In this document: positions 1-8,205 of the stretch, in pieces
How the letters are laid out: each line of letters starts with the position of its first letter
Numbering within the stretch: the stretch's first letter is position 1
Origin: Actinomadura sp. GC306
GTDB lineage: Bacteria; Actinomycetota; Actinomycetes; Streptosporangiales; Streptosporangiaceae
Length of the DNA: 35,071 nt
Reading direction: 5' to 3'
Assembly (NCBI RefSeq): GCF_004348665.1
Contig: NZ_SMKM01000033.1
Span: forward strand, 1-35,071
Made by a program: the position numbers and the translations under genes
Notes under the pieces: model-generated
Seen by the model: the letters and a program-made list of their open reading frames with translations, nothing else
Told to the model about the DNA's origin: nothing
The model's database searches: none

Positions 1-615
1 GTCCTTCGGCGCGGCCTCGGGAGCGCCCTCGGCGGGCGCGGTCGGCTGCGACTCCGCGAGGGTCTTCTCCTCGCGCTGCTGCACCTCCGCGGGCGGGGTC
101 TCCGGGGCGGGCTTGCCGTTGTTGCCGGGCAGGCCGGGCTTCGGCGGCGCGTACTTCGACTCGGGCAGCGTCTGCACGAACCGGAGCAGCGCCACGTCCG
201 GCTTGCCGTTGCCGGCCTTCACCGCCTTCTTGTAGACGGTGTTCACCTGCCCGTCCGGGAGCGTGTTCGACGCGACCCGGAACTGGTCGCCGGCGAGCAC
301 CGCGTAGGTGCCCTTGCGGTTCAGCATGCCGGGGAGCCGCTGCAGGATCTGCCCTGCGTCGTTCCCGGCCGGGACGACCGCGACGAAGACCGGGACGGAG
401 CGCCCCTGGGCCTGGCGGAGCAGCTCCTGCGCCCCGTCCGACTCGTAGTACTTGGCCTTCGAGTCGACGTAGTAGCCGCTTTCGCCGATGCCCTCGGCGA
501 CCGCGTCGAGGTCGACCTCCGCGGCCGCGGGGGCGGCCGCGGCCAGCCCGATCGCGGGCGTCAGCGCCAGCGTCAGCACCCCGGACGCGACGATGCGGCG
601 GGAAGAGATGTTCAC
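1..615 (-). CDS. secreted protein with possible TPM-like domain, C-terminus outside window
   Basis: The reading frame is open from GTG at 615 to the window edge, 205 codons, so the C-terminus is missing. The start is set by AGGAG eight bases upstream of GTG. Residues 1-32 form a signal peptide: an Arg-Arg pair, a hydrophobic stretch and an Ala-rich cleavage region. A compact region of about 110 residues follows (EVDLDAVAEGIGESGYYVD onward, with hydrophobic strands FVAVVPAGN and TYAVLAGDQFRV). It loosely resembles the TPM/DUF6676-type extracytoplasmic domains found in actinobacterial secreted proteins; that match is from memory and weak. From about residue 155 the sequence becomes a Pro/Glu/Ala-rich linker, which suggests that a membrane anchor or second domain follows outside the window. 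Function unknown. Confidence 0.7.
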   Translation of the reverse strand, partial: MNISSRRIVASGVLTLALTPAIGLAAAAPAAAEVDLDAVAEGIGESGYYVDSKAKYYESDGAQELLRQAQGRSVPVFVAVVPAGNDAGQILQRLPGMLNRKGTYAVLAGDQFRVASNTLPDGQVNTVYKKAVKAGNGKPDVALLRFVQTLPESKYAPPKPGLPGNNGKPAPETPPAEVQQREEKTLAESQPTAPAEGAPEAAPKD

Positions 616-677
616 GAGAGCGGCTCCTTCTAACACTCTGCGGCGACCATTGACAGTACCGGCGTGACGTGGGGAAA

Positions 678-704
678 GGTGCCCGAAGCCGGGAAAACGG
701 CACC
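678..704 (-). terminator. possible hairpin terminator after the GT2 gene
   Basis: An outer 6-bp stem (GGTGCC/GGCACC) encloses an inner CCCG-AAGC-CGGG hairpin, just past the stop codon of the upstream glycosyltransferase. On the minus strand it is followed by TTTCCCC rather than a clean U-tract. Its place between two genes supports a terminator, but the stem is modest. Confidence 0.35.
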
Positions 705-710
705 GATGGG

Positions 711-1607
711 TCAGATGCCGCGGCCCCGGGTGTGCAGCGCGAGCAGGACGCGCTTGCCGGACACGGCCCCCGACGCGACGGCGAGCGCGAACGGCACCCG
801 CCGCTCGGCGGGGTTGGCCCGCAGCGCCCGCGCCGACCAGCGCAGCGCGTCCCGCCGCCGGCCGACGGTCGCGCACCCGAACGCGAGCTGCCCGTAGACC
901 CGGCCCGCGGCGCCCGGCACGTCGCCGATCTCCGGGTAGTGCTCCAGGAACCACTCCAGCGCCGCGACCTTCGTCTCCCACGCCTGCGCGTAGTAGGACG
1001 TCAGCCCCCACAGGACGCGGACGTACGGCTCGTCCACGTTGACGACGGGGTGGCGGCGGGCGGCGCGCAGGGCGAGGTCCCAGTCCTCGCCCTGGCTGCC
1101 CGGGATCGTCTCGTCCACCATGCCGATCTCGATGAGCGGCTCGCGCCGCGCCACATAGGTGGACGAGTGGACGCTCATCATCCGGTCGCGGATGAGGGCG
1201 TCGTAGGTCACGCGGTCGGTCCCGGCGAGCCGGGGCAGCTCGCGGCCGTCGAAGTCGACCACGATCCCGGCGCTGCACAGCACCGCGCCGGGCTCCCCCT
1301 CCAGCGCCTTCACCTGCGCGGCGAGCTTGCCGGGCAGCCACTGGTCGTCGTCGTCGCAGAAGGCGACGAGGTCGGTGTCCAGCGCCAGGATGCCCGAGTT
1401 GCGGGCCCCCGCCAGGCCCGGCTCCCGGGTGTTGGCGATCACCTCGACGCGGTCCCCGGCGAGCGACATGTCCGGCTCCGCCCGGTCGAACACCACCACG
1501 GCGCGCAGCTCGCCTTCGTAGTCCTGCGCGAGGACCGACTCCAGCGCGCGGCGCAGCAGCTCCGGCCGGTTGTGGGTCGGGAGGACGACTCCCACGGATG
1601 GTGGCAT
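711..1607 (-). CDS. family 2 glycosyltransferase (GT-A fold)
   Basis: 298 residues. The N-terminus VGVVLPTHNRPELLRRALES is the classic GT2 nucleotide-binding strand. NTREPGLAGARNSGI around residue 60 and the acidic metal-binding run DDDDQW (about residues 85-90) complete the GT-A core. A later GSQGEDWDLALRAAR segment fits the acceptor-side ED motif. There is no membrane segment, so the enzyme is probably cytoplasmic and transfers a sugar from a nucleotide donor to a growing glycan; donor and acceptor cannot be read from sequence. The ATG at 1607 has AGGA four bases upstream. The gene lies 104 bp downstream of cysN on the same strand, separated from it by a hairpin. Together with the sugar-1-phosphate transferase at 5173-6648 it points to a surface-polysaccharide locus. 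Confidence 0.88.
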   Translation of the reverse strand: MPPSVGVVLPTHNRPELLRRALESVLAQDYEGELRAVVVFDRAEPDMSLAGDRVEVIANTREPGLAGARNSGILALDTDLVAFCDDDDQWLPGKLAAQVKALEGEPGAVLCSAGIVVDFDGRELPRLAGTDRVTYDALIRDRMMSVHSSTYVARREPLIEIGMVDETIPGSQGEDWDLALRAARRHPVVNVDEPYVRVLWGLTSYYAQAWETKVAALEWFLEHYPEIGDVPGAAGRVYGQLAFGCATVGRRRDALRWSARALRANPAERRVPFALAVASGAVSGKRVLLALHTRGRGI

Positions 1608-1679
1608 CGGGTCCTGCCTTGCTGGTCGGGAGGTCGAGCTGGTCGGGACTTACGGTGCGGGAGCCGGGGGGAGGACCGT

Positions 1680-1705
1680 GCCGCGGGACCGTGCGGCCCC
1701 GCGGC
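1680..1705 (-). terminator. hairpin just downstream of cysN
   Basis: A perfect 8-bp stem, GCCGCGGG/CCCGCGGC, with a 10-base loop begins seven bases after the cysN stop codon. No U-tract follows. In high-GC actinobacteria such U-less hairpins often end transcription, so it may close the cysQDN operon. The family 2 glycosyltransferase further on could still be reached by read-through. Confidence 0.4.
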
Positions 1706-1711
1706 GGCCGG

Positions 1712-3034
1712 TCAGCTCGTGCCGGTGATCATTCCGGCGGCGACGGTGTTGTTGGTGGTCTCGTCGACGAGGATGAAGCCGCCGGTGAAGCGGTTGCGGC
1801 CGTAGTCGTCGACGAAGAGCGGCTGCGTCACCCGCAGGGAGATGCGGCCGATCTCATTGAGGCCGAGCTCCGTGGCCTGCTCGTCCCGGTGGAGCGTGTT
1901 GACGTCCAGCCGGTAGTGCAGCTCCTTCACCAGCGCCTTCGCGGTGCGGGTGGTGTGCTTGACGATCAGCTTGGAGCGCGCCGAGAGGGTGCGGTCGGGG
2001 GTCATCCAGCACACCATCGCGTCGAGGTCCTGCGCGACCTCGGGCCGGTTGTTCGGCCGCGCGATCATGTCGCCGCGGGAGATGTCGATGTCGTCGGCGA
2101 GCCGCAGCGTCACCGACATCGGCGCGAACGCCTGCTCGACCGGGCCGCGCGGCCCGTCGATGTGGGTGATCGTCGTGGTCAGCCCCGACGGCAGGTGCAC
2201 GACCTCGTCGCCCGGCTTGAGGACGCCGCCCGCGACCTGCCCCGCGTAGCCGCGGTAGTCGTGCAGCTCCGGGTCCGTGGACGCGTGCGGGCGGATCACG
2301 TACTGCACCGGGAACCGGACGTCGATCAGGTTCCGGTCCGACGCGATGTGGACGTGCTCCAGGTGGTGCAGCAGCGACGACCCCTCGTACCAGGGCATGT
2401 TCACGCTGCGCTCCACGACGTTGTCGCCGTGCAGCGCGGAGATCGGCACGAACGTCAGGTCGGTCACGTCCAGCTTGGACGCGAACGCCGTGAACTCGTC
2501 GACGATGCCCTCGTAAACGTTCTGGTCGTAGTCGACGAGGTCCATCTTGTTGACCGCCACGACCAGGTGCGGCACCTGCAGCAGCGTCGCCAGGAACGCG
2601 TGCCGCCGCGACTGCTCCAGGATGCCCTTGCGGGCGTCCACCAGGATGATCGCCAGGTCGGCGGTGGACGCGCCCGTCACCATGTTGCGGGTGTACTGGA
2701 TGTGCCCCGGCGTGTCGGCGATGATGAACTTGCGGCGCGGCGTCGCGAAGTAGCGGTAGGCGACATCGATCGTGATGCCCTGCTCCCGCTCGGCGCGCAG
2801 CCCGTCGGTCAGCAGCGCGAGGTTGGTGTACTCCTCGCCCCGGTCGGCGCTGGTCTTCTCCACCGACTCCAGCTGGTCCTCGAAGATCGACTTCGAGTCG
2901 AACAGCAGCCGCCCGATGAGCGTCGACTTGCCGTCGTCCACGCTGCCGGCGGTCGCGAACCGCAGCAGGTCCATCGACTTGGCCGGCTCCTGGGCCCGCG
3001 CGGGCCGGTCCGTCCGGGACTCGTTGCCGGCCAT
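1712..3034 (-). CDS. cysN: sulfate adenylyltransferase GTPase subunit
   Basis: 440 residues. CysN is the regulatory GTPase of ATP sulfurylase; with CysD it makes adenosine 5'-phosphosulfate (APS) from ATP and sulfate, driven by GTP hydrolysis. The elongation-factor-like G domain is complete: P-loop GSVDDGKST (residues 30-38), switch motif GITID (86-90), DTPGH (107-111) and NKMD (162-165). Beta-barrel domains like those of EF-Tu follow. The protein ends without an APS kinase (CysC) extension, unlike the CysNC fusions of mycobacteria, so APS kinase would have to be encoded elsewhere. The start is fixed by the overlap TGATG with cysD, sharing one base, which implies translational coupling. The length is slightly below the E. 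coli protein. Confidence 0.96.
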   Translation of the reverse strand: MAGNESRTDRPARAQEPAKSMDLLRFATAGSVDDGKSTLIGRLLFDSKSIFEDQLESVEKTSADRGEEYTNLALLTDGLRAEREQGITIDVAYRYFATPRRKFIIADTPGHIQYTRNMVTGASTADLAIILVDARKGILEQSRRHAFLATLLQVPHLVVAVNKMDLVDYDQNVYEGIVDEFTAFASKLDVTDLTFVPISALHGDNVVERSVNMPWYEGSSLLHHLEHVHIASDRNLIDVRFPVQYVIRPHASTDPELHDYRGYAGQVAGGVLKPGDEVVHLPSGLTTTITHIDGPRGPVEQAFAPMSVTLRLADDIDISRGDMIARPNNRPEVAQDLDAMVCWMTPDRTLSARSKLIVKHTTRTAKALVKELHYRLDVNTLHRDEQATELGLNEIGRISLRVTQPLFVDDYGRNRFTGGFILVDETTNNTVAAGMITGTS

Positions 3035-3951
3035 CAGAAGTAGCCCTCCTTCTTGCGGTCCTCCATGGCGGCCTCGCTGGTGCGGTCGTCGGCGCGGGTC
3101 TGCCCGCGCTCGGTGATCCGCGTGGCCGCGATCTCCTCGATCACCTCGTCGAGGGACGTGGCGCTCGACTTCACGGCGCCGGTGCAGGACGCGTCCCCCA
3201 CCGTCCGGTACCGGACGACCGCCTCGAACTCCGGCTCGTCGTCGCCGCGGTTCGCGAAGCCCGTCTCGGCGTCGAGCAGCAGCCCGTCGCGCTCGAACAC
3301 CCGGCGGGTGTGCGCGAAGTAGATCGGCGGGAGCGCCAGCTCCTCGCGGCGGACGTAGTCCCAGATGTCGAGCTCGGTCCAGTTCGACAGCGGGAAGACC
3401 CGGACGTGCTCGCCCTGCGTGATCCGGGTGTTGTAGAGGTTCCACAACTCCGGCCGCTGGTTCTTCGGGTCCCACTGGCCGAACTCGTCGCGGAACGACA
3501 CCACCCGCTCCTTGGCGCGGGCCTTCTCCTCGTCGCGGCGCGCCCCGCCGAACGCGGCGTCGAACCGGTGCTCCTCGATCGCGTCCAGCAGCGTCGTCGT
3601 CTGCAGCCGGTTCCGGGACGCCCGGCGCCCCTTCTGCTCCACGACGCGGCCGCTGTCGATCGACTCCTGCACCGACGCCACCACCAGCCGGACGCCCAGC
3701 TCGGCGACCCGGGCGTCGCGGAACTCGATCACCTCGGGGAAGTTGTGGCCGGTGTCGACGTGCATCACCGGGAACGGGATCGCCGCGGGCCAGAACGCCT
3801 TCTCGGCCAGGCGCAGCATCACCAGGCTGTCCTTGCCGCCCGAGAACAGCAGCACCGGCCGCTCGAACTCGGCCGCCACCTCCCGGAAGATCTGGATCGA
3901 CTCCGCTTCGAGGACGTCTAGCTGGGACAGCAGATAATCGGAACGCTGCAT
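3034..3951 (-). CDS. cysD: sulfate adenylyltransferase catalytic subunit
   Basis: 305 residues, matching the usual CysD length of about 300. It is the catalytic half of ATP sulfurylase, a PAPS-reductase-like N-type ATP pyrophosphatase. The PP-loop SGGKDS is at residues 37-42, preceded by FERPVLLF, and HVDTGHNFPE follows near residue 65; later come the RREELALPPIYFAH and DDEPEFEAVVRYRTVGD segments typical of CysD. The open frame runs upstream, but the family N-terminus begins at MQRSDYLLSQL, so ATG 3951 is the start; the ribosome site (GGAG about 14 bases upstream) is poor. The stop codon overlaps the cysN start. cysQ lies 122 bp upstream on the same strand, giving a cysQ-cysD-cysN order. Confidence 0.96.
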   Translation of the reverse strand: MQRSDYLLSQLDVLEAESIQIFREVAAEFERPVLLFSGGKDSLVMLRLAEKAFWPAAIPFPVMHVDTGHNFPEVIEFRDARVAELGVRLVVASVQESIDSGRVVEQKGRRASRNRLQTTTLLDAIEEHRFDAAFGGARRDEEKARAKERVVSFRDEFGQWDPKNQRPELWNLYNTRITQGEHVRVFPLSNWTELDIWDYVRREELALPPIYFAHTRRVFERDGLLLDAETGFANRGDDEPEFEAVVRYRTVGDASCTGAVKSSATSLDEVIEEIAATRITERGQTRADDRTSEAAMEDRKKEGYF

Positions 3952-4073
3952 GGTCTGTGGCTTCTCTCCACGCTTCTCTGGCAGATGCAACCGGTGGCAC
4001 GGAAGTGCGGGCGCCTTCCCACCGGATCGAACGCCGGCCCGCCCCGGCGGGGCCTCGCCGGCACCGGGCCCGG

Positions 4074-5030
4074 TCACGGCAGGGCGCCGCTCACTTCCCG
4101 GATGCCGGCCAAAAGCGTCGACGCGGACACGGGGTGGCACACCAGGATATCCGGCAGCCGGGGGTCCTCCCGGTTGTACTCCAGCGCGGCACCGTCGACC
4201 CGGGACGCGTGCGCCCCCGCGGCCAGCGCGACCGCCGCCGGGGCCGCCGAGTCCCACTCGTACTGGCCGCCGGCGTGCACGTAGGCGTCGACCTCGCCGA
4301 GCAGCACCGCGGAGATCTTCGCCCCCGCCGACCCGATCGGGACCAGCTCGACGTCGAGGTCCACGACCTCCGCGAGCCGCCGGACGAACTCCGGCGGCCG
4401 GGTGCGGCTGACGGCGATGCGCAGCTTGCCGGCGTCCGGCGCCGGGGCGTGCAGCGGCACCTCGCGGGGCGGCGTCCTGCGGGCGGTCCGCGACCCGGCC
4501 GTCACCGGGTCGGGCTCCCCCGCGTCGGTGCGGACGAGGGAGGCGCCGCCGGTCGCGTCCGTCCGGAGCGTCAGGCCCTGCGCCGGGAGCGCCACCGCCC
4601 CGGCGGCCAGCCGCCCCGCGCCGGACGCGTCGCGCCGCCAAAGCGCCACGTGGACGGCCCAGTCGCGGCGGCCCTCCTCGGAGAACTCGCGGGTGCCGTC
4701 CAGCGGGTCGATGATCCACACCCGGCCGGCGGTGGCCCGCTCGGCGTCGGCGGTGTTGCGGGTCGGCGCGCGGTCGTCGCCGCGGGACCGCTTGCCCGCG
4801 GCCGACGAGCGGCCCTCCTCGGACAGGACGGCGTCGCCGGGACAGTGCTCCGCGAGCGCCGCCATGAGGTACTCGTGCGCCCGCAGGTCGCCCGTGTCCT
4901 TCAGGGCCCGCGCGTCGGCGAACCCCAGCTCGTCCCGTACGCCGAGCAGCAGCCGGCCCGCCGTGCCGGCGAGCTCCGCCGCCAGGGCGTGGTCGTCCGC
5001 CGCCCCGCCGCGGGCGCCATCGTCCGTCAT
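4074..5030 (-). CDS. cysQ: 3'(2'),5'-bisphosphate nucleotidase, CysQ-like inositol monophosphatase family
   Basis: 318 residues from ATG 5030. An in-frame GTG at 5072 would add 14 residues; neither start has an ideal ribosome site (AAGGG abuts the ATG). The family's metal sites are visible: EEG in AVLSEEGRSS, the IDPLDGTREF motif (xDPxDGT) and the late YEWDSAAPAAVALAAG segment (WDxAA). The enzyme removes the 3'-phosphate of pAp released when PAPS is used, and some homologues also act on PAPS or inositol phosphates. A Pro/Arg-rich insert of about 20 residues (PTRNTADAERATAG) sits between the EEG and DPLDGT motifs. Its position directly upstream of cysDN supports the pAp-recycling role. The substrate is inferred from family and context. 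Confidence 0.88.
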   Translation of the reverse strand: MTDDGARGGAADDHALAAELAGTAGRLLLGVRDELGFADARALKDTGDLRAHEYLMAALAEHCPGDAVLSEEGRSSAAGKRSRGDDRAPTRNTADAERATAGRVWIIDPLDGTREFSEEGRRDWAVHVALWRRDASGAGRLAAGAVALPAQGLTLRTDATGGASLVRTDAGEPDPVTAGSRTARRTPPREVPLHAPAPDAGKLRIAVSRTRPPEFVRRLAEVVDLDVELVPIGSAGAKISAVLLGEVDAYVHAGGQYEWDSAAPAAVALAAGAHASRVDGAALEYNREDPRLPDILVCHPVSASTLLAGIREVSGALP

Positions 5031-5149
5031 CCCTTGATCACATTCCCGACTCGACTGGTCTGTTCGATCCACTTTCTCATGCGGGTGCCCCGCCGCCGCG
5101 GATCAGGTCCCCGCGGCCGGACCGGCCCGGGTGACGCGCCCCCGCCGAC

Positions 5150-5186
5150 ACGCCCCGGTCAATACGCCCCGGTCAATACGCCCCGG
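5150..5186. repeat. 14-bp tandem repeat covering the stop codon of the sugar transferase gene
   Basis: The unit ACGCCCCGGTCAAT occurs at 5150-5163 and 5164-5177 and is followed by a partial third copy to 5186. Each full unit carries TCA, the complement of a TGA stop. The gene therefore ends in the repeat and a second copy of its last codons and stop lies just beyond. Confidence 0.85.
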
Positions 5187-6648
5187 AGCCGCGGAAGACC
5201 GCCGACCAGGTCTTCCACATGATCTGCAGGTCCAGCGCGAGCGTCCAGTTGTCCACGTACCGCAGGTCGAGCCGGACCGACTCGTCCCACGACAGGTCCG
5301 ACCGGCCGCTCACCTGCCACAGCCCGGTCAGCCCCGGCTTCACCACCAGCCGCCGGTAGACGTCGCCGCCGTACTGGGCGACCTCCTCCGGCAGCGGCGG
5401 ACGCGGCCCGACCAGCGACATCTCCCCGCGCAGCACGTTGATCAGCTGGGGCAGCTCGTCCAGCGAGTAGCGGCGCAGCCACCGCCCCACCCGGGTGATC
5501 CGCGGATCCTCCCGGATCTTGAAGAGCACCCCGTCGTTCTCGTTGCGCTCCAGCAGCTCGACCTTGCGGGCCTCCGCGTCCTGCACCATCGTGCGGAACT
5601 TCAGCACGGTGAACTCGCGGCCGCCGCGGCCCACCCGCGCCTGCCGGAACAGCACCGGCCCGGAGCTCGTCATCTTGATCAGGACGGCGACGACCAGCAG
5701 CAGCGGGCTCAGCAGCACCAGCCCGCCCAGCGCGGCGGTGCGGTCGAACAGGCCCTTGAAGATCTTGCGGCCGCCGTCCAGCTCGGGGTGCTCCACGTGC
5801 AGCAGCGGCAGGCCCGACACCGGGCGGATCGAGATTCGCGGGCCGGTCACGTCCATCAGCGCGGGCGCGACGACGAGCTCCACGTCGTCCCGCTCGATCT
5901 GCCACGCCAGCCGGCGCAGCGCCACCCCGTCCATCTCCGGGCACGCCAGCACCGCGACGGAATCGGCGGCGATCCGGTCCGCGACCGCGGCGGCCTGGGA
6001 GAAGTCGCCCATCACCGGCACGCCCTCCACCTCGGCGACCGCGTCGTCACCCGACGCGAGCGCGGGGGGCAGGCACACCGCGACGATGTCCATCCCGTGG
6101 TAGCGCTTCTGCCGCAGCACTTTGATGAGGTCGGCGACGGACGTGCGGTGCCCCACGGCGACCACGCGCCGCATGCACTCGCCCTTCCAGCGCTTGTTGT
6201 GCAGCCACTTGCGGAGGCGGTACCGCATGACGAGGTTCAGGAACGTCCCGAGCGGCAGCGCCATGACCACGTACCCGCGCGCCACCTCGGTCTTCGTCGC
6301 GTACGCCACGATCGCGACCGTGGCGGTGAGGATGAAGCCCGCCCGGATCACGCGGTGGAACTCCTCGTAGCCCACGCCGACGTACCGCGGCTGGTAGGCC
6401 CGGCACAGCATCAGCGTCGGCAGCCACACCATGGGGAGCACCACCGTCAGCGCCACGTACGGGGCGTTCAGCTCGGTCGGCACCCCGGGGAACCGCAGCA
6501 CGAACGCGATCACGCCGGCCGCCAGCATGCTCAGGAAGTCCAGATAGAGAGCCTTGCGGCGGTATGATCCGGCCCAGTTCTGGGACGAAGAGCGCTTGGG
6601 CTCATGGCGAATCGATGACTCGGCCTGAACCTTGTCAACGACGGCCAT
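5173..6648 (-). CDS. polyprenyl-phosphate sugar-1-phosphate transferase (initiating exopolysaccharide glycosyltransferase)
   Basis: 491 residues. Residues 30-160 hold about four to five membrane segments, then a Rossmann-like middle domain (VVAVGHRTSVADL), then a further membrane segment (LVLLSPLLLVVAVLI) leading into the C-terminal bacterial sugar transferase domain. That domain has its diagnostic motifs: FTVLKFRTM, YSLDELPQLINVLRGEMS, LVGPRPPLP and VKPGLTGLWQVSGR. Proteins of this WbaP/CpsE type move a hexose-1-phosphate from UDP-sugar onto undecaprenyl or decaprenyl phosphate at the inner membrane face, starting a repeat unit. ATG 6648 is preferred over ATG 6684 because GGTGAG lies six bases before it and nothing suitable precedes the other. 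The sugar is not predictable. The stop lies in a tandem repeat. Confidence 0.93.
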   Translation of the reverse strand: MAVVDKVQAESSIRHEPKRSSSQNWAGSYRRKALYLDFLSMLAAGVIAFVLRFPGVPTELNAPYVALTVVLPMVWLPTLMLCRAYQPRYVGVGYEEFHRVIRAGFILTATVAIVAYATKTEVARGYVVMALPLGTFLNLVMRYRLRKWLHNKRWKGECMRRVVAVGHRTSVADLIKVLRQKRYHGMDIVAVCLPPALASGDDAVAEVEGVPVMGDFSQAAAVADRIAADSVAVLACPEMDGVALRRLAWQIERDDVELVVAPALMDVTGPRISIRPVSGLPLLHVEHPELDGGRKIFKGLFDRTAALGGLVLLSPLLLVVAVLIKMTSSGPVLFRQARVGRGGREFTVLKFRTMVQDAEARKVELLERNENDGVLFKIREDPRITRVGRWLRRYSLDELPQLINVLRGEMSLVGPRPPLPEEVAQYGGDVYRRLVVKPGLTGLWQVSGRSDLSWDESVRLDLRYVDNWTLALDLQIMWKTWSAVFRGSGAY

Positions 6649-6722
6649 ACACCACTCACCAATCCCCTGTAACGCGCGCCCCATCAGCGCGATTCACACC
6701 GAAGACGGTTGAACGCCGCTTG

Positions 6723-6745
6723 AGGTTCACAAGCATCTTGAACCT
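6723..6745. promoter_or_regulatory. palindrome upstream of the sugar transferase gene
   Basis: AGGTTCA and TGAACCT arms of 7 bp flank a 9-base centre, 75 bases before the start codon of the sugar transferase. The surrounding 250 bases are less GC-rich than the coding DNA, as expected of a promoter region. Whether it is a repressor site or an RNA hairpin cannot be decided here. Confidence 0.35.
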
Positions 6746-6901
6746 CGCACGACCTGCATCCTACGTTCCCTTTACCGTGGTCAGGCCGCGAACCGTGACA
6801 TCAGTTCGGGAACCCCTACGCACCCGGACGAACGGCCTTTAAAGCCGCGGTCAACACGGCCCGCGCCACCCGTGGAACGCGGCTCTCGTGGCCGGATCCG
6901 G

Positions 6902-7471
6902 TCAGCCGGCGTGGAAGACGTTCTGCGCCGCCGCGAGACCGTCCGCGACCAACGCCTCCACCGCGTCCGCCGCCCGCGCCACCTCGAGATCGAGATCCTT
7001 GCGCTCCGCCGCCGAGAAATCCTTCAGCACGAACGCCGCCGCGTCCATCCGCCCCGGCGGCCGTCCCACCCCGAACCGCACCCGCAGATACTCACGCGAC
7101 CCCAGCGACCGCGTCACCGACCGCAACCCGTTGTGACCATTGTCACCGCCGCCCTGCTTCAGCCGCACCGCACCGAACGGGATGTCCAGCTCGTCATGGA
7201 CGACGACGAGCCGCTCCACCGGCACCTTGTAGAAATCGCACAACCCCTTCACCGGCCCGCCCGACACGTTCATGAACGAACGCGGCTTCGCCAGCACCAC
7301 CCGCGCACCCGCCAGCCGCCCCTCCAGCACGTCCGCCCGCGCCCGATGCGACTTGAACCTCCCACCGGCCCGCTCCGCCAGCACGTCCAGCACCATGAAC
7401 CCCGCGTTGTGCCGGTTCCGCGCATACGACGGCCCCGGGTTGCCCAGCCCGGCCACCAACCATAGATCCAC
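6902..7471 (-). CDS. pth: peptidyl-tRNA hydrolase
   Basis: 189 residues. Cleaves the ester bond of peptidyl-tRNAs that fall off the ribosome, freeing tRNA. All family landmarks are present: [20 protein letters not shown] with the active-site His in [21 protein letters not shown] and [15 protein letters not shown] 7471 is chosen because GGAGGG lies six bases upstream; a TTG two codons earlier abuts that site and is unlikely. The length is typical. It lies downstream of rplY on the same strand, the conserved actinobacterial order, but a strong hairpin in the 110-bp gap suggests it is at least partly separately expressed. Confidence 0.97.
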   Translation of the reverse strand: MDLWLVAGLGNPGPSYARNRHNAGFMVLDVLAERAGGRFKSHRARADVLEGRLAGARVVLAKPRSFMNVSGGPVKGLCDFYKVPVERLVVVHDELDIPFGAVRLKQGGGDNGHNGLRSVTRSLGSREYLRVRFGVGRPPGRMDAAAFVLKDFSAAERKDLDLEVARAADAVEALVADGLAAAQNVFHAG

Positions 7472-7494
7472 CCTCAACCCTCCACACGAACGAA

Positions 7495-7536
7495 CACGGC
7501 CCCCGCGGTGCGCACACGCACACCGCGGGGGCCGTG
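7495..7536 (-). terminator. strong perfect hairpin between rplY and pth
   Basis: A perfect 16-bp stem (7495-7510 with 7521-7536, arm CACGGCCCCCGCGGTG) closes a 10-base loop. It lies 45 bases past the rplY stop and 23 bases before the pth start. No long U-tract follows (TTCGTTCG on the minus strand), so it is either an actinobacterial U-poor terminator or an RNA-stabilising structure that sets the rplY:pth ratio. Confidence 0.7.
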
Positions 7537-7581
7537 AAAGACGATGCCGGCCCGGCTACCGGCCGCACACCGGCGCCGGCG

Positions 7582-8205
7582 TCACTCGGCGGCGCCCTCC
7601 GCCGCACCCTCGGCGGGCTCGGCGCCCTCCGCCTCGGCGTCGCCCTCGCCCTCCGGCTCCGTGGACGCCGTCGCGTCGGCGATCTGCAGGATCAGGATCT
7701 CCTCGTCCGCCGCCAGCGTCGTGCCCTCCGGCAGCTTCAGATCCCGCGCCAGCACCTGGCTCTCGATCTCCAGCCCGGTGATGTCGACCTCGACCGACTC
7801 CGGAATGCGCGTGGCCTCCGCCTCCACCGAGATCTCCACCTCGGTCTGCGCCACCTGGCCGCCCGGCACCACATCACCGACGATCTGCACCGGCAGATCC
7901 ACCACGACCTTCTCGCCCCGCTTCACCATCAGCAGGTCGACATGCTCCAGGAACCCCTTGATCGGGTCCCGCTGGACGTCCTTCGGCAGCGCCAGGCTCG
8001 GACCGTCCCCGAGCCCCTCGATCGTCAGCAGCACGTTCGGCGTCTTCAGCGCCAGCATCAGGTCGTGCCCCGGCAGCGAGATGTGCTGCGGGTCGGTGCC
8101 ATGACCGTAGAGGACGGCGGGCACCTTGCCGGCCCGGCGGGTGCGCCGCGCGGCACCCTTACCGAACTCGGTGCGCGGCTCGGCGGCGATGCGTACCTCG
8201 GACAC
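7582..8205 (-). CDS. rplY: 50S ribosomal protein L25 / Ctc type
   Basis: 207 residues. A 5S rRNA-binding protein of the large subunit. The N-terminal L25 domain (residues 1-92) begins VSEVRIAAEPRTEFGKGAAR and contains the GKVPAVLYG segment typical of the family. The C-terminal TL5/CTC beta domain runs from about 95 to 185 (RDPIKGFLEHVDLLMV onward). A 20-odd residue Glu/Ala tail (EGEGDAEAEGAEPAEGAAEG) follows, common in actinobacterial L25. GTG 8205 is supported by GAGGAG eight bases upstream; an in-frame ATG at 8247 lacks a ribosome site. It follows prs on the same strand after a 659-bp spacer and has a candidate promoter of its own with a leader of about 175 bases. Confidence 0.96.
   Translation of the reverse strand: MSEVRIAAEPRTEFGKGAARRTRRAGKVPAVLYGHGTDPQHISLPGHDLMLALKTPNVLLTIEGLGDGPSLALPKDVQRDPIKGFLEHVDLLMVKRGEKVVVDLPVQIVGDVVPGGQVAQTEVEISVEAEATRIPESVEVDITGLEIESQVLARDLKLPEGTTLAADEEILILQIADATASTEPEGEGDAEAEGAEPAEGAAEGAAE

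Noticed and set aside
669..1805. Long plus-strand open frame opposite the GT2 gene
   Set aside because: Antisense shadow of high-GC coding DNA: Arg/His/Asp-rich, low-complexity, no ribosome site; the minus-strand GT2 has clear motifs.
1712..4000. Single 762-codon frame joining cysN with upstream sequence, considered as a fusion protein
   Set aside because: The upstream part is the cysD gene read in the wrong frame; cysD has its own complete frame ending at the cysN start.
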